A DNA stretch of 17,497 nucleotides from positions 1 to 17,497 of the forward strand of contig CAXBCR010000040.1 of NCBI GenBank assembly GCA_963974475.1, written 5' to 3'. Below are positions 8,581 to 15,689 of this stretch, in pieces; the stretch's first letter is position 1, and each line of letters opens with the position of its first letter. Source of the stretch: CAJXZP01 sp963974475 (GTDB taxonomy: Bacteria; Bacteroidota; Bacteroidia; Flavobacteriales_G; Salibacteraceae). Position numbers and translations under genes: made by a program. The notes under the pieces were generated by a model that saw only the letters and a list, made by a program, of their open reading frames with translations, was not told the DNA's origin and did not search any database.

Positions 8581-8603
8581 AGCTTCCAACTAAAATAAAA
8601 ATT

Positions 8604-10763
8604 ATGAATAAAGCAATTTTAAGTATGCTTTCAATAGCAACGGTGGTAAGTAGCTGTACAGATGCTCCCAAAGAGGAGTTATCAAAAAACAAAAGCAATT
8701 GGAAACAAATTATGGTAGAATATCCTAAAACAGAAAAGCACGATTCTATTATTAATTACTTCGGTACCGAGGTAAATGATCCCTACGCTTGGCTGGAAGA
8801 TGATCACGCCCCAGAAACAGAAAATTGGGTGAAAGAAGAAAACGTGGTTACTCAAGGTTATTTAGCTCAAATTCCGTTTAGAGAAAAAATTGAGGATAGA
8901 TATACCAAATTAATTAATTACGAAAAAGTGTCGGCTCCCCGTAAGGTGGGCGAGTATTATTTTATGAATAAAAACGATGGACTACAAGACCAAAGTGTTA
9001 TTTATTATAAAAATGGAGAAGACGGAGAATGGGCAGTGTTTATGGATCCAAATGCAATGAGTACTGATGGTACGGTAACGGTTGGATTGATGCAAGCATC
9101 TAAAGACAATAAATTGATTGCTTACCGATATTCGGAAGCTGGTTCTGATTGGGGCGAAATTAGAATTCGCGATATTGCCACTAATACAGATGTGGCTGAT
9201 GTAATAAAATGGGTTAAATTTTCGGGCGCTAGCTGGCTAAATAATGGTTTCTTTTATAGCGGATTCGAAGAGCCTAAAGAAGGAGATGAGCTTAAAGCGG
9301 AGAATAAATATCATACCGTATATTTTCACCAAATGGGAACCGAACAAAGTGAAGATAAGTTGGTTTATCGTGACACAAGCGACCCAAATTTATATCACGG
9401 TGCTGACGTTACGGAAGATGAAAAATACCTTATTTTGTATGCGTATCAAGGTACGGATAATGTGGATATTTACTTTAAATCTACAGATGACTTAAATGCT
9501 GACTTTAAACCTTTAATTACAGGATTCACTTCTAAAAGTGGGGTAGTAGACCATGTGAATGGTAAGTTTTTAGTTCGTACGGATATGAATGCACCTTTAA
9601 ATCAATTGGTAGCCATTGATCCTAATAATACAGCTATTTCAAATTGGGAGGTGGTTATTCCTGAATCAGAAAACTACCTTTCTTCCGTTTCAACTGGTGG
9701 TGGAAAAATGTTCGCTCAGTATATGATTAACGCTACAACCAAAATTTTTGTTTTGGATTTGGATGGAAGTAACAAAAAGGAAATTTCACTACCCGGAACT
9801 GGTTCAGCTAGTAATCTAGGCGGTAAAAAAGAAGAGTCTAAACTTTTTTATTCTTTTACTTCGTTTTTATATCCACCAACCATTTTTGAGTATGATGTAG
9901 TTAGTGGCACATCCAAAGAATATTACCGACCTGAAATTGATTTTGATCCATCTTTGTATGAAGAAAAACAAGAATGGTTTACAAGTAAAGATGGAACTAA
10001 AGTGCCTGTTTTTATCGTACATAAAAAAGGAATAGTAATGGATGGTCAAAACCCAACTTTGCTATATGCCTACGGAGGGTTTAATGTTTCGCTTACTCCT
10101 TCATTCAGCACTTCAAGAATTATTTTACTTGAAAACGGAGGCGTTTTTGCCATGGCTACTCTTCGTGGTGGAGGAGAGTTTGGCGAAGAATGGCACCAAG
10201 CTGGTATGAAAACAAAAAAACAAAATGTGTTTGATGATTTTATAGGAGCAGCGGAGTATTTAAAATCCCAAAAATATACATCTACCGAAAAATTGGCTAT
10301 TCAAGGAGGCTCAAATGGAGGGTTATTAATTGGAGCTGTTATGGCACAAAGACCCGACCTTGCTAGAGTGGCATTCCCTGCAGTAGGAGTAATGGATATG
10401 TTAAAGTATCATCAATTTACCGTTGGTTGGGGGTGGACTCCAGAATATGGTTCAAGCGAAGATAGTAAGGAGATGTTCGATTATTTATATGGATATTCTC
10501 CACTTCATAACTTGGTAGATGGCACGGAATATCCTTGTACTATGGTGACTACAGCAGATCATGATGATCGGGTTGTACCTGCGCATTCATTTAAATTTGC
10601 GGCTCGTTTGCAAGAAGCGCATTCAGGAGAAAATCCGGTACTGATTAGAATCGCCACAAATGCAGGTCACGGTGCGGGAAAACCAATATCTAAAGTTATT
10701 GAAGAGCAAGCAGATCAATGGGCATTTATGTTTTATAACATGGGAGTTACGGATTTATATTAA
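8604..10763 (+). CDS. Prolyl oligopeptidase family serine peptidase (S9A), lipoprotein
   Basis: This protein cleaves short proline-containing peptides, probably outside the cytoplasm. With the ATG at 8604 it has 719 residues and opens with a lipoprotein signal peptide ending in lipobox VSSC (Cys18), so it is probably lipid-anchored in the periplasm or outer membrane. A beta-propeller occupies about residues 100-440. The C-terminal alpha/beta hydrolase domain carries the triad Ser570 (GGSNGG), Asp654 (DHDDRV) and His689 (AGHGAG); Arg656 matches the substrate-binding Arg of mammalian prolyl oligopeptidase. Length and motifs are those of an intact S9A enzyme. An in-frame ATG at 8559 would add 15 residues ahead of the signal peptide, but it lies upstream of the -7 element at 8573-8580, so I chose 8604. 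A terminator follows at 10811-10847. Confidence 0.93.
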   Translation: MNKAILSMLSIATVVSSCTDAPKEELSKNKSNWKQIMVEYPKTEKHDSIINYFGTEVNDPYAWLEDDHAPETENWVKEENVVTQGYLAQIPFREKIEDRYTKLINYEKVSAPRKVGEYYFMNKNDGLQDQSVIYYKNGEDGEWAVFMDPNAMSTDGTVTVGLMQASKDNKLIAYRYSEAGSDWGEIRIRDIATNTDVADVIKWVKFSGASWLNNGFFYSGFEEPKEGDELKAENKYHTVYFHQMGTEQSEDKLVYRDTSDPNLYHGADVTEDEKYLILYAYQGTDNVDIYFKSTDDLNADFKPLITGFTSKSGVVDHVNGKFLVRTDMNAPLNQLVAIDPNNTAISNWEVVIPESENYLSSVSTGGGKMFAQYMINATTKIFVLDLDGSNKKEISLPGTGSASNLGGKKEESKLFYSFTSFLYPPTIFEYDVVSGTSKEYYRPEIDFDPSLYEEKQEWFTSKDGTKVPVFIVHKKGIVMDGQNPTLLYAYGGFNVSLTPSFSTSRIILLENGGVFAMATLRGGGEFGEEWHQAGMKTKKQNVFDDFIGAAEYLKSQKYTSTEKLAIQGGSNGGLLIGAVMAQRPDLARVAFPAVGVMDMLKYHQFTVGWGWTPEYGSSEDSKEMFDYLYGYSPLHNLVDGTEYPCTMVTTADHDDRVVPAHSFKFAARLQEAHSGENPVLIRIATNAGHGAGKPISKVIEEQADQWAFMFYNMGVTDLY

Positions 10764-10810
10764 TCCCTGTTGAGAGTGTTGGATGGAATAATGATTTAAA
10801 TTAGCTGTTT

Positions 10811-10847
10811 AGGGTAGCCTATCGTCTTCGGTAGCCTACCCTTTTTT
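10811..10847 (+). terminator. Hairpin terminator after the peptidase gene
   Basis: The arms at 10811-10823 and 10830-10842 form a GC-rich stem (GGGTAG with CTACCC, then one C-C mismatch, further pairs and one G-U) around a 6-base loop, followed by T's through 10847. It lies about 50 bp past the peptidase stop. The next gene starts only 14 bp after it, so the hairpin could also act in that gene's leader. Confidence 0.75.
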
Positions 10848-10861
10848 AATCAAGAAATAAT

Positions 10862-12037
10862 ATGAAAAAATCAGGATTCTTATTATTGCCAATAATTCTT
10901 GGGATCACAAGTCTGTTTTTTTTATCATACTCTAGTGGAGCAGCTGCCAATGGAGGTGGAGACAGTACAGGTTCTCCAGGGTCATCCAATTCATGTAGCG
11001 GATGTCATAGTGGAGGAAATTTTGGAACTTCCATTACCATTTCAATTAAAAATACATTGGGAAATAGTGTTACCTCCTATGTCCCAGGTGCAAGTTACAC
11101 GGTAGAATATCAGGTAAGTGCCGCATCAGGAAGTCCAAAGTTTGGTTTTCAAGGTGTAGCTTTAGCTACAGGTAATATTAATGCAGGTGTTTTTGACACC
11201 GTTTTTACATCAGGAACACAAATTTCTATTTCTGGTGGTCGCTATTTACCGGAACATTCCACTCCTAGCCTCACCGGAACCTTTAAAGTAGGATGGATAG
11301 CCCCTTCAATCGGCACAGGAGTGGTTACGTTCTATTATGCTGGTAATGCGGTGAATGGGAATGGGGTTCCACTAGGAGATCAGCCAACCAGCACCCACTC
11401 TTTTACTTTATCCGAACAAGGGGCTTTTGCTGCAAATATTACACAAGTTGGATTTATTGCTTGCAATGGGGATAGTAACGCATCTTTAAACGCCACAATT
11501 TCAAATGGGGTACCTCCCTATATTTATGTTTGGTCAAATGGAAATTCTTCTGGCTCAACAACAAGTACTAGTCATCAAATCAGTAATTTAACCGCAGGTA
11601 ATTATTCGGTAACCGTTACGGATGCAAATTCGCATTCTGCGCTTAACAGTTTTGTGGTCACCCAACCAGATTCCATTAATATTGCGTTTACAGCTATTGA
11701 GCCAACCTGTTTTACCGCTACCAATGGGAAAATTACGGCAAGGATTACTGGAGGAATTAGCCCCTATCAATTAAACTGGAATACCGGTGCTGTTGGATTG
11801 GAAATTAGTGGGTTGGATACAGGTAATTACAGCGTTCAAATTCAAGATTTTTCAGGGTGTATCTCTTCAAAAGGAATGGTGTTGTCTTCAAGCAACACAT
11901 TACCAATTGTTGACTTAGGACCAGATACTCTTTTTTGTGAGTCGGATTGGTTTTATGTTTTGCACAGTAGGTTCTTATGCATTCTCAGAATCAGAATATA
12001 TACGTGCGTTTCCAAACCCAGCGATTTCTTCTGTTGA
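10862..12037 (+). CDS. Secreted choice-of-anchor V / SprB-repeat protein with CXXCH, frame broken at the 3' end
   Basis: The frame encodes 391 residues. A signal peptide or anchor covers residues 1-29. Then comes a low-complexity Gly/Ser stretch with a c-type haem-binding motif CSGCH at 45-49, and a beta-sandwich of the choice-of-anchor V kind to about residue 185. Two SprB-like Ig-type repeats follow, at about 195-268 and 275-335, each with a P-Y-x-x-x-W/N-G segment and a GNYSV strand. A third unit starts at VDLGPDTLFCE (350-360) but stops making sense after about residue 362. The last 30 residues look like out-of-frame translation. The natural C-terminus, a T9SS sorting domain, lies in another frame at 11937-12227. 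The protein was probably an outer-surface T9SS cargo of 454 residues or more; as it stands it lacks the export signal. Confidence 0.75.
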   Translation: MKKSGFLLLPIILGITSLFFLSYSSGAAANGGGDSTGSPGSSNSCSGCHSGGNFGTSITISIKNTLGNSVTSYVPGASYTVEYQVSAASGSPKFGFQGVALATGNINAGVFDTVFTSGTQISISGGRYLPEHSTPSLTGTFKVGWIAPSIGTGVVTFYYAGNAVNGNGVPLGDQPTSTHSFTLSEQGAFAANITQVGFIACNGDSNASLNATISNGVPPYIYVWSNGNSSGSTTSTSHQISNLTAGNYSVTVTDANSHSALNSFVVTQPDSINIAFTAIEPTCFTATNGKITARITGGISPYQLNWNTGAVGLEISGLDTGNYSVQIQDFSGCISSKGMVLSSSNTLPIVDLGPDTLFCESDWFYVLHSRFLCILRIRIYTCVSKPSDFFC

Positions 12038-12227
12038 CATATCCACGCCATTAAATGGTATGCTAAAAATATATTCCAATGCAGGAATGTTGGTGCATCA
12101 AGAATTAAAGACGCAATCGAATATTTACGTGAATGTTTCCAATTATAAAACAGGGTTATATTTTGTAACCCTAGAAACCAAACATGGAGTGATTACAAAG
12201 CGAATTATGATTGCTCCAGAAAATTGA
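11937..12227 (+). pseudogene. T9SS type A C-terminal sorting domain, detached by frameshift
   Basis: This open frame begins at a GTG and has 96 codons. From residue 22 it carries the hallmarks of a Bacteroidota T9SS type A sorting domain: AFPNPA at 24-29, a LKIYSNAGMLV strand pair at 43-53, KTGLYFVTLE at 71-80 and a basic ending KRIMI at 88-92. This domain guides exported proteins across the outer membrane and normally ends a long secreted protein. Here it has no signal peptide and sits one nucleotide out of frame with the SprB-repeat gene just upstream, so it is almost certainly that gene's 3' end. Removing one base from the six-T run at 11931-11936 would give one 454-residue frame. Confidence 0.8.
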
Positions 12228-12242
12228 ACCCATTGGTTTTGA

Positions 12243-12998
12243 TTATTTTCTAATCACAGTTACCGCGTTAGCTTGTTGTGCAGGTAAAATTAAAACATCA
12301 GCTATATTCACGTGTTTTGGACGCGAAACAGCATACCAAATTACATCCGCAATATCTTCTGGTTTAAGTGGGTCCATACCTACATAAACGTTATCAGCCT
12401 TTTCTTGGTCACCATACAATCGAACTATCGAAAATTCAGTTTCCACCATTCCAGGAGCAATATTGGTAACTTTAATTCCGTGTTTCACCAAATCTATTCG
12501 CATCGCTTGAGACAAGGCATCCACGGCATGTTTAGAAGCGCAATACACATTGCCATTAGGGTAAACTTCTTTACCAGCTATAGAACCAATATTTATTATA
12601 TGGCCGCTACCATTAGCTTTTAACCAAGGAATAACCGTTTTACTAACGTTAAGTAACCCTTTCACATTGGTGTCAATCATACGATCCCAATCATCAAAAC
12701 TTCCTTCGTCTATAGGTGAAACCCCCACAGCCAATCCAGCATTGTTTATTAAAACGTCAATATTTTTAGTTACTTCCGGTAAGCTACTAAGCATGTTCAC
12801 CGTTTCCACTCGATCTCTTACATCAAAGCATAAAGTAGTTACCGAAATAGAAAATTTAGTCAAGTCTTGCTGTAACTGTTCTAACCGGGCCTTTCTTCTT
12901 CCAGTTAAGATAAGGTCATATCCGTTTTGAGCAAAAATAAGTGCGCATGCTTTTCCTATGCCCGAAGTTGCGCCAGTGATGAGTGCTTTTTTATTCAT
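12243..12998 (-). CDS. Short-chain dehydrogenase/reductase, YdfG-like
   Basis: This 251-residue classical SDR has the Rossmann motif TGATSGIG at 8-15, the structural NNAG at 85-88 and the catalytic tetrad Asn111, Ser139, Tyr152 and Lys156 (YCASK at 152-156). Arg34-Arg35 after the second beta strand suggests NADP(H) preference. The overall layout (NNAGLAVG, and the GMVETEFS loop near residues 187-194) resembles YdfG, the NADP-dependent 3-hydroxy acid/serine dehydrogenase, but the substrate is uncertain. It is soluble and cytoplasmic. It starts 14 bp after the stop of the outer-membrane protein gene on the same strand and probably shares its transcript. Its end faces the broken T9SS gene across a 15-bp gap without a terminator. 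Confidence 0.9.
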   Translation of the reverse strand: MNKKALITGATSGIGKACALIFAQNGYDLILTGRRKARLEQLQQDLTKFSISVTTLCFDVRDRVETVNMLSSLPEVTKNIDVLINNAGLAVGVSPIDEGSFDDWDRMIDTNVKGLLNVSKTVIPWLKANGSGHIINIGSIAGKEVYPNGNVYCASKHAVDALSQAMRIDLVKHGIKVTNIAPGMVETEFSIVRLYGDQEKADNVYVGMDPLKPEDIADVIWYAVSRPKHVNIADVLILPAQQANAVTVIRK

Positions 12999-13012
12999 AA
13001 TAATGTAGTTTA

Positions 13013-13588
13013 TTAAAGACCTACTCCAAAATTCATACGAACCACAGGTTGGTCATAAATTGGATAATTGGCATCAGGAGTGACATTCCATAATATGTAA
13101 ATTCCCGCAAATCCATGGCTACCAAGTTGAACTCCATATCCTCCTCCTACAAGTAAACTTTTTAGCCATCTTGGGTCATCATTAATGTAATATTGACCAT
13201 ACAACATTTCATATTCTGCATGTGCAAAAAGTCCTTTGAAGATAATGTATCGCGCAAAAGGAGTTATGCCGTAGGTGCTAGATGAATAGTTAGCGCCAAT
13301 TCGATTATCTTTAAAATAGCGATAGGTGAAAATTCCTCCCACTACAAATTTATCAGTAACAGAGTAGCCCACCAACGGAGTCACACCAATTACGGTGTAA
13401 TTTCCAAACTGTAAATCCAATCCACCACCGAGTACAATGCGGTCCTTTAACGGTTTTGGTTGCGGTTTTGATTTTGGCCCCTTAAAAGTATTATTGGTAT
13501 TACTACTATCATTTGAACTTTCAAATTGAGCCCATGCAGTGCTGCTTAGAAAAATAAATGCAATTACAATTAATGCTTGAATTTTCAT
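13013..13588 (-). CDS. Small outer-membrane beta-barrel protein, function unknown
   Basis: The 191-residue protein starts with a signal peptide (MKIQALIVIAFIFLSSTAWA, cleavage before QFESS). A polar linker rich in Asn, Ser, Lys and Pro covers about residues 22-50. From residue 51 on it has alternating hydrophobic strands with Gly and aromatic residues (GGGLDLQFGNY, PFARYIIFKGLFAHAEYEML), typical of an eight-stranded outer-membrane barrel. It ends in NFGVGL. I cannot assign a named family. It appears to be the first gene of a two-gene unit with the SDR gene. A near-consensus -7 element TAATTTAG lies at 13606-13613 on the minus strand, 17 bp upstream of the start. It is divergent from paaG, with 118 bp between the two starts. 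Confidence 0.75.
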   Translation of the reverse strand: MKIQALIVIAFIFLSSTAWAQFESSNDSSNTNNTFKGPKSKPQPKPLKDRIVLGGGLDLQFGNYTVIGVTPLVGYSVTDKFVVGGIFTYRYFKDNRIGANYSSSTYGITPFARYIIFKGLFAHAEYEMLYGQYYINDDPRWLKSLLVGGGYGVQLGSHGFAGIYILWNVTPDANYPIYDQPVVRMNFGVGL

Positions 13589-13683
13589 GCTATTTTTTTA
13601 GGGGACTAAATTACGCATTCTCATGGTGATTGTAAAGTGAAAAAAAATCAATTCATTTGTATGAAGCTTACATAAACAAATAA

Positions 13684-13691
13684 TTACTTTC
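13684..13691 (+). promoter_or_regulatory. Candidate -7 element for paaG-paaH
   Basis: TTACTTTC at 13684-13691 matches TAnnTTTG at six of eight positions and lies 15 bp before the paaG ATG. A TTTG at 13656-13659 could be the -33 element, although the 24-bp spacing is slightly long. It is the best candidate in the 118-bp divergent gap, but weak. No operator palindrome was recognised. Confidence 0.3.
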
Positions 13692-13706
13692 GCTAAAATT
13701 GAAAGT

Positions 13707-14486
13707 ATGAGCGAATTTATCAAGTTTGAGGTAATTAAAGGAGTAGGAGTAATAAGGTTGAACAGACCGGATAAGTACAACTCTTTTGTGCGTGAAATGG
13801 CTCTTGATATGCAAAAAAGATTAAGCCAATGTGCCGAAGATAAATCTATTAGAGCGGTATATTTAACTGGAAATGGAAAGGCGTTTTGTGCTGGTCAAGA
13901 TTTAGCGGAAGCTATTGATCCTAATGGACCCGAATTATCCAAAATAGTTTCTGAACATTATAATCCCATTGTGGAGCAAATTCGAAATATTGAAATGCCT
14001 GTGATTTGTGGTGTGAACGGAGTAGCAGCAGGGGCAGGTGCTAACATTGCTTTAGCTTGTGATATTACGTTGGCTGCGGAATCGGCTAGCTTTATTCAGG
14101 CATTTAGTAAAATAGGACTAATCCCAGATAGTGGAGGAACTTACTTCTTGCCAAGAATTATAGGGATGCAAAAAGCATCCGCCTTGATGATGCTTGGTGA
14201 TAAGGTTTCCGCTATGGATGCGGAAAAAATGGGAATGATTTACAAAACCGTAGCTAATGAATCATTAGACCAGGATGCTATGGCTATTGCTTTGAAATTA
14301 GCTCATATGCCTACCTACGGTTTAGCTTTAACAAAAAAAGCTTTAAATAAATCTTTTACCAATGATTTAACGAGTCAGCTGAAATTAGAGGATGAACTAC
14401 AGGCCAAGGCAGGGGTTAGTGAGGATTATGAGGAAGGAGTCAACGCATTTTTAGAAAAAAGAAAACCAATTTTTAAAGGCCAATAA
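13707..14486 (+). CDS. paaG: PaaG: 1,2-epoxyphenylacetyl-CoA isomerase
   Basis: This 259-residue crotonase-family enzyme converts ring-1,2-epoxyphenylacetyl-CoA to oxepin-CoA, the step before PaaZ. The signatures are FCAGQDLAEA at 60-69, GVAAGAGANIALACDI at 105-120 and the PaaG-typical GLIPDSGGTYFLPR at 137-150. The acidic Asp141 lies in the IPDSGG motif, while the classical hydratase glutamates are absent (Asn at 113, Ala in the second site), which separates PaaG from true hydratases. Length and motifs match the family throughout. paaH follows 38 bp downstream on the same strand and is probably co-transcribed. The start at 13707 gives a normal N-terminus (MSEFIKFEV) directly after a short leader. 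Confidence 0.93.
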   Translation: MSEFIKFEVIKGVGVIRLNRPDKYNSFVREMALDMQKRLSQCAEDKSIRAVYLTGNGKAFCAGQDLAEAIDPNGPELSKIVSEHYNPIVEQIRNIEMPVICGVNGVAAGAGANIALACDITLAAESASFIQAFSKIGLIPDSGGTYFLPRIIGMQKASALMMLGDKVSAMDAEKMGMIYKTVANESLDQDAMAIALKLAHMPTYGLALTKKALNKSFTNDLTSQLKLEDELQAKAGVSEDYEEGVNAFLEKRKPIFKGQ

Positions 14487-14524
14487 TTACAAATTGGTTT
14501 GAGTAAATGGTATAAATAGATATA

Positions 14525-15679
14525 ATGGAATTAAATAAACAAAGTAGAATAGGAATTATAGGCGCTGGAGCCATGGGCTCGGGAATTGCTCAAGTTGCCG
14601 CCACGGCAGGGCATGAGGTATGTTTGTTTGACCTTAATGAAAAATCATTAAAACTAGCTAAAGAAAAATTAGCTAAAGTAATGAGCCGTTTGGTTGAAAA
14701 AGGTCGGTTATCTGAATTGGATGCAACTGCTATTCAATCCCGAATTAAATATGCGGATGGGTTAAGTACGTTTTCTGATTGTGACTTAGTTATTGAAGCC
14801 ATTGTAGAAAACCTATCCGTAAAACAAGATGTATTTGCTCATTTGGAAAGTATTATGAGTGCTGATGCAATACTTGCTACAAATACGTCTTCCCTTTCTA
14901 TAGCGTCCATTGGAGGTAAACTAAAATTTCCCGAAAGACTTATAGGTATTCATTTTTTCAATCCGGCTCCATTAATGCCTTTAGTTGAGATAATCCCTTC
15001 ATTGGTTACGAGTAACCTGGTGGAAAAACAGGTACTAAGCCTAGTTTCTTCTTGGGGTAAAAAAGTGGTTCTGGCTAAAGATACTCCTGGTTTTATTGTG
15101 AATAGGGTAGCTAGACCATTCTATAGTGAAGCGATAAAAATGGTGGAAGAAGGTTTTGCAGATGTTCCTACCGTTGATTGGGCGATGAGAGAAATGGGTG
15201 GTTTTCGAATGGGACCATTTGAATTAATGGACTTAATCGGTCATGATGTCAACTTTGTGGTAACTGAAACGGTATGGACTGAAATGTTTTTTGATCCAAG
15301 ATATAAACCTTCTATTACTCAGAAAAGACTCAAGGAAGCCAATTGGCTTGGGCGTAAATCCGGTAAAGGGTTTTACAATTACGCTGAGAACGCACCCAAA
15401 TTAAACCCTAGTAAGGATTTGAAGATTGCAAATCAAATATTTGAGCGAATAATTTTCATGTTAATTAATGAGGCCATAGACGCACAGTTCCTTCAAATAG
15501 CATCAAAAGAAGATATTGAAACTGCCATGACAAAGGGTGTTAATTATCCCAAAGGGTTAATAGAATGGGGAGAAGAGTTAGGTTGGAACAAAGTATTGCT
15601 AGGTCTTCAAAAATTATTCGAGAGATATGGCGATGATCGCTACAGACCAAGTGTTTTACTGAAGGATATGGTTGTTTAA
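14525..15679 (+). CDS. paaH: PaaH: 3-hydroxyacyl-CoA dehydrogenase (3-hydroxyadipyl-CoA)
   Basis: The 384-residue enzyme oxidises 3-hydroxyadipyl-CoA to 3-oxoadipyl-CoA with NAD in the beta-oxidation phase of phenylacetate breakdown. The NAD domain has GAGAMGSG at 13-20 and ribose-binding Asp36. Catalytic residues are seen as Ser122 (NTSSLS), His143 (GIHFFNPAPLM), Glu155 and Asn193 (FIVNRV). The first C-terminal 3HCDH domain follows (about 188-290), then a second, shorter 3HCDH_C unit (about 310-380, with LINEAIDAQ and GVNYPKGLIEW). E. coli PaaH is longer, about 475 residues; the 384-residue form retains both C-terminal units. A general 3-hydroxybutyryl-CoA dehydrogenase is the alternative, but coupling to paaG favours PaaH. 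The stop is 10 bp from the stop of the convergent barrel gene, with no terminator between them. Confidence 0.88.
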   Translation: MELNKQSRIGIIGAGAMGSGIAQVAATAGHEVCLFDLNEKSLKLAKEKLAKVMSRLVEKGRLSELDATAIQSRIKYADGLSTFSDCDLVIEAIVENLSVKQDVFAHLESIMSADAILATNTSSLSIASIGGKLKFPERLIGIHFFNPAPLMPLVEIIPSLVTSNLVEKQVLSLVSSWGKKVVLAKDTPGFIVNRVARPFYSEAIKMVEEGFADVPTVDWAMREMGGFRMGPFELMDLIGHDVNFVVTETVWTEMFFDPRYKPSITQKRLKEANWLGRKSGKGFYNYAENAPKLNPSKDLKIANQIFERIIFMLINEAIDAQFLQIASKEDIETAMTKGVNYPKGLIEWGEELGWNKVLLGLQKLFERYGDDRYRPSVLLKDMVV

Positions 15680-15689
15680 TCTAATCTGA

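Larger units (their letters stand above)
8026..8603. other. 578-bp intergenic gap between paaZ and the peptidase gene
   Basis: This divergent gap should hold the promoters of paaZ (minus, TACTTTTA at 8047-8054) and of the peptidase (plus, 8573-8580). Between them are a 41-codon DUF2971-like remnant (8127-8252, plus) and a 32-codon Lys-rich frame (8320-8418, minus). I see no tRNA, long inverted repeat or terminator-quality hairpin in the rest. The unusual length and the gene remnant suggest past insertion and decay. Confidence 0.6.

Noticed and set aside
8559..8603. Upstream start at 8559 for the prolyl oligopeptidase
   Set aside because: It places 15 residues before a lipoprotein signal peptide and lies upstream of the exact -7 match TAACTTTG at 8573-8580.
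11931..11940. Programmed ribosomal frameshift at the six-T run joining the SprB protein to its sorting domain
   Set aside because: Joining needs a +1 (or -2) shift, not the usual -1 slip. No stimulatory stem-loop is evident downstream, and the joined product would lose the CES part of the conserved GPDTLFCES segment. A mutation or sequencing error is simpler.
13598..13780. 60-codon minus-strand frame across the paaG start and the divergent gap
   Set aside because: It overlaps the conserved N-terminus of PaaG antisense and the candidate promoters, and its translation shows no domain.
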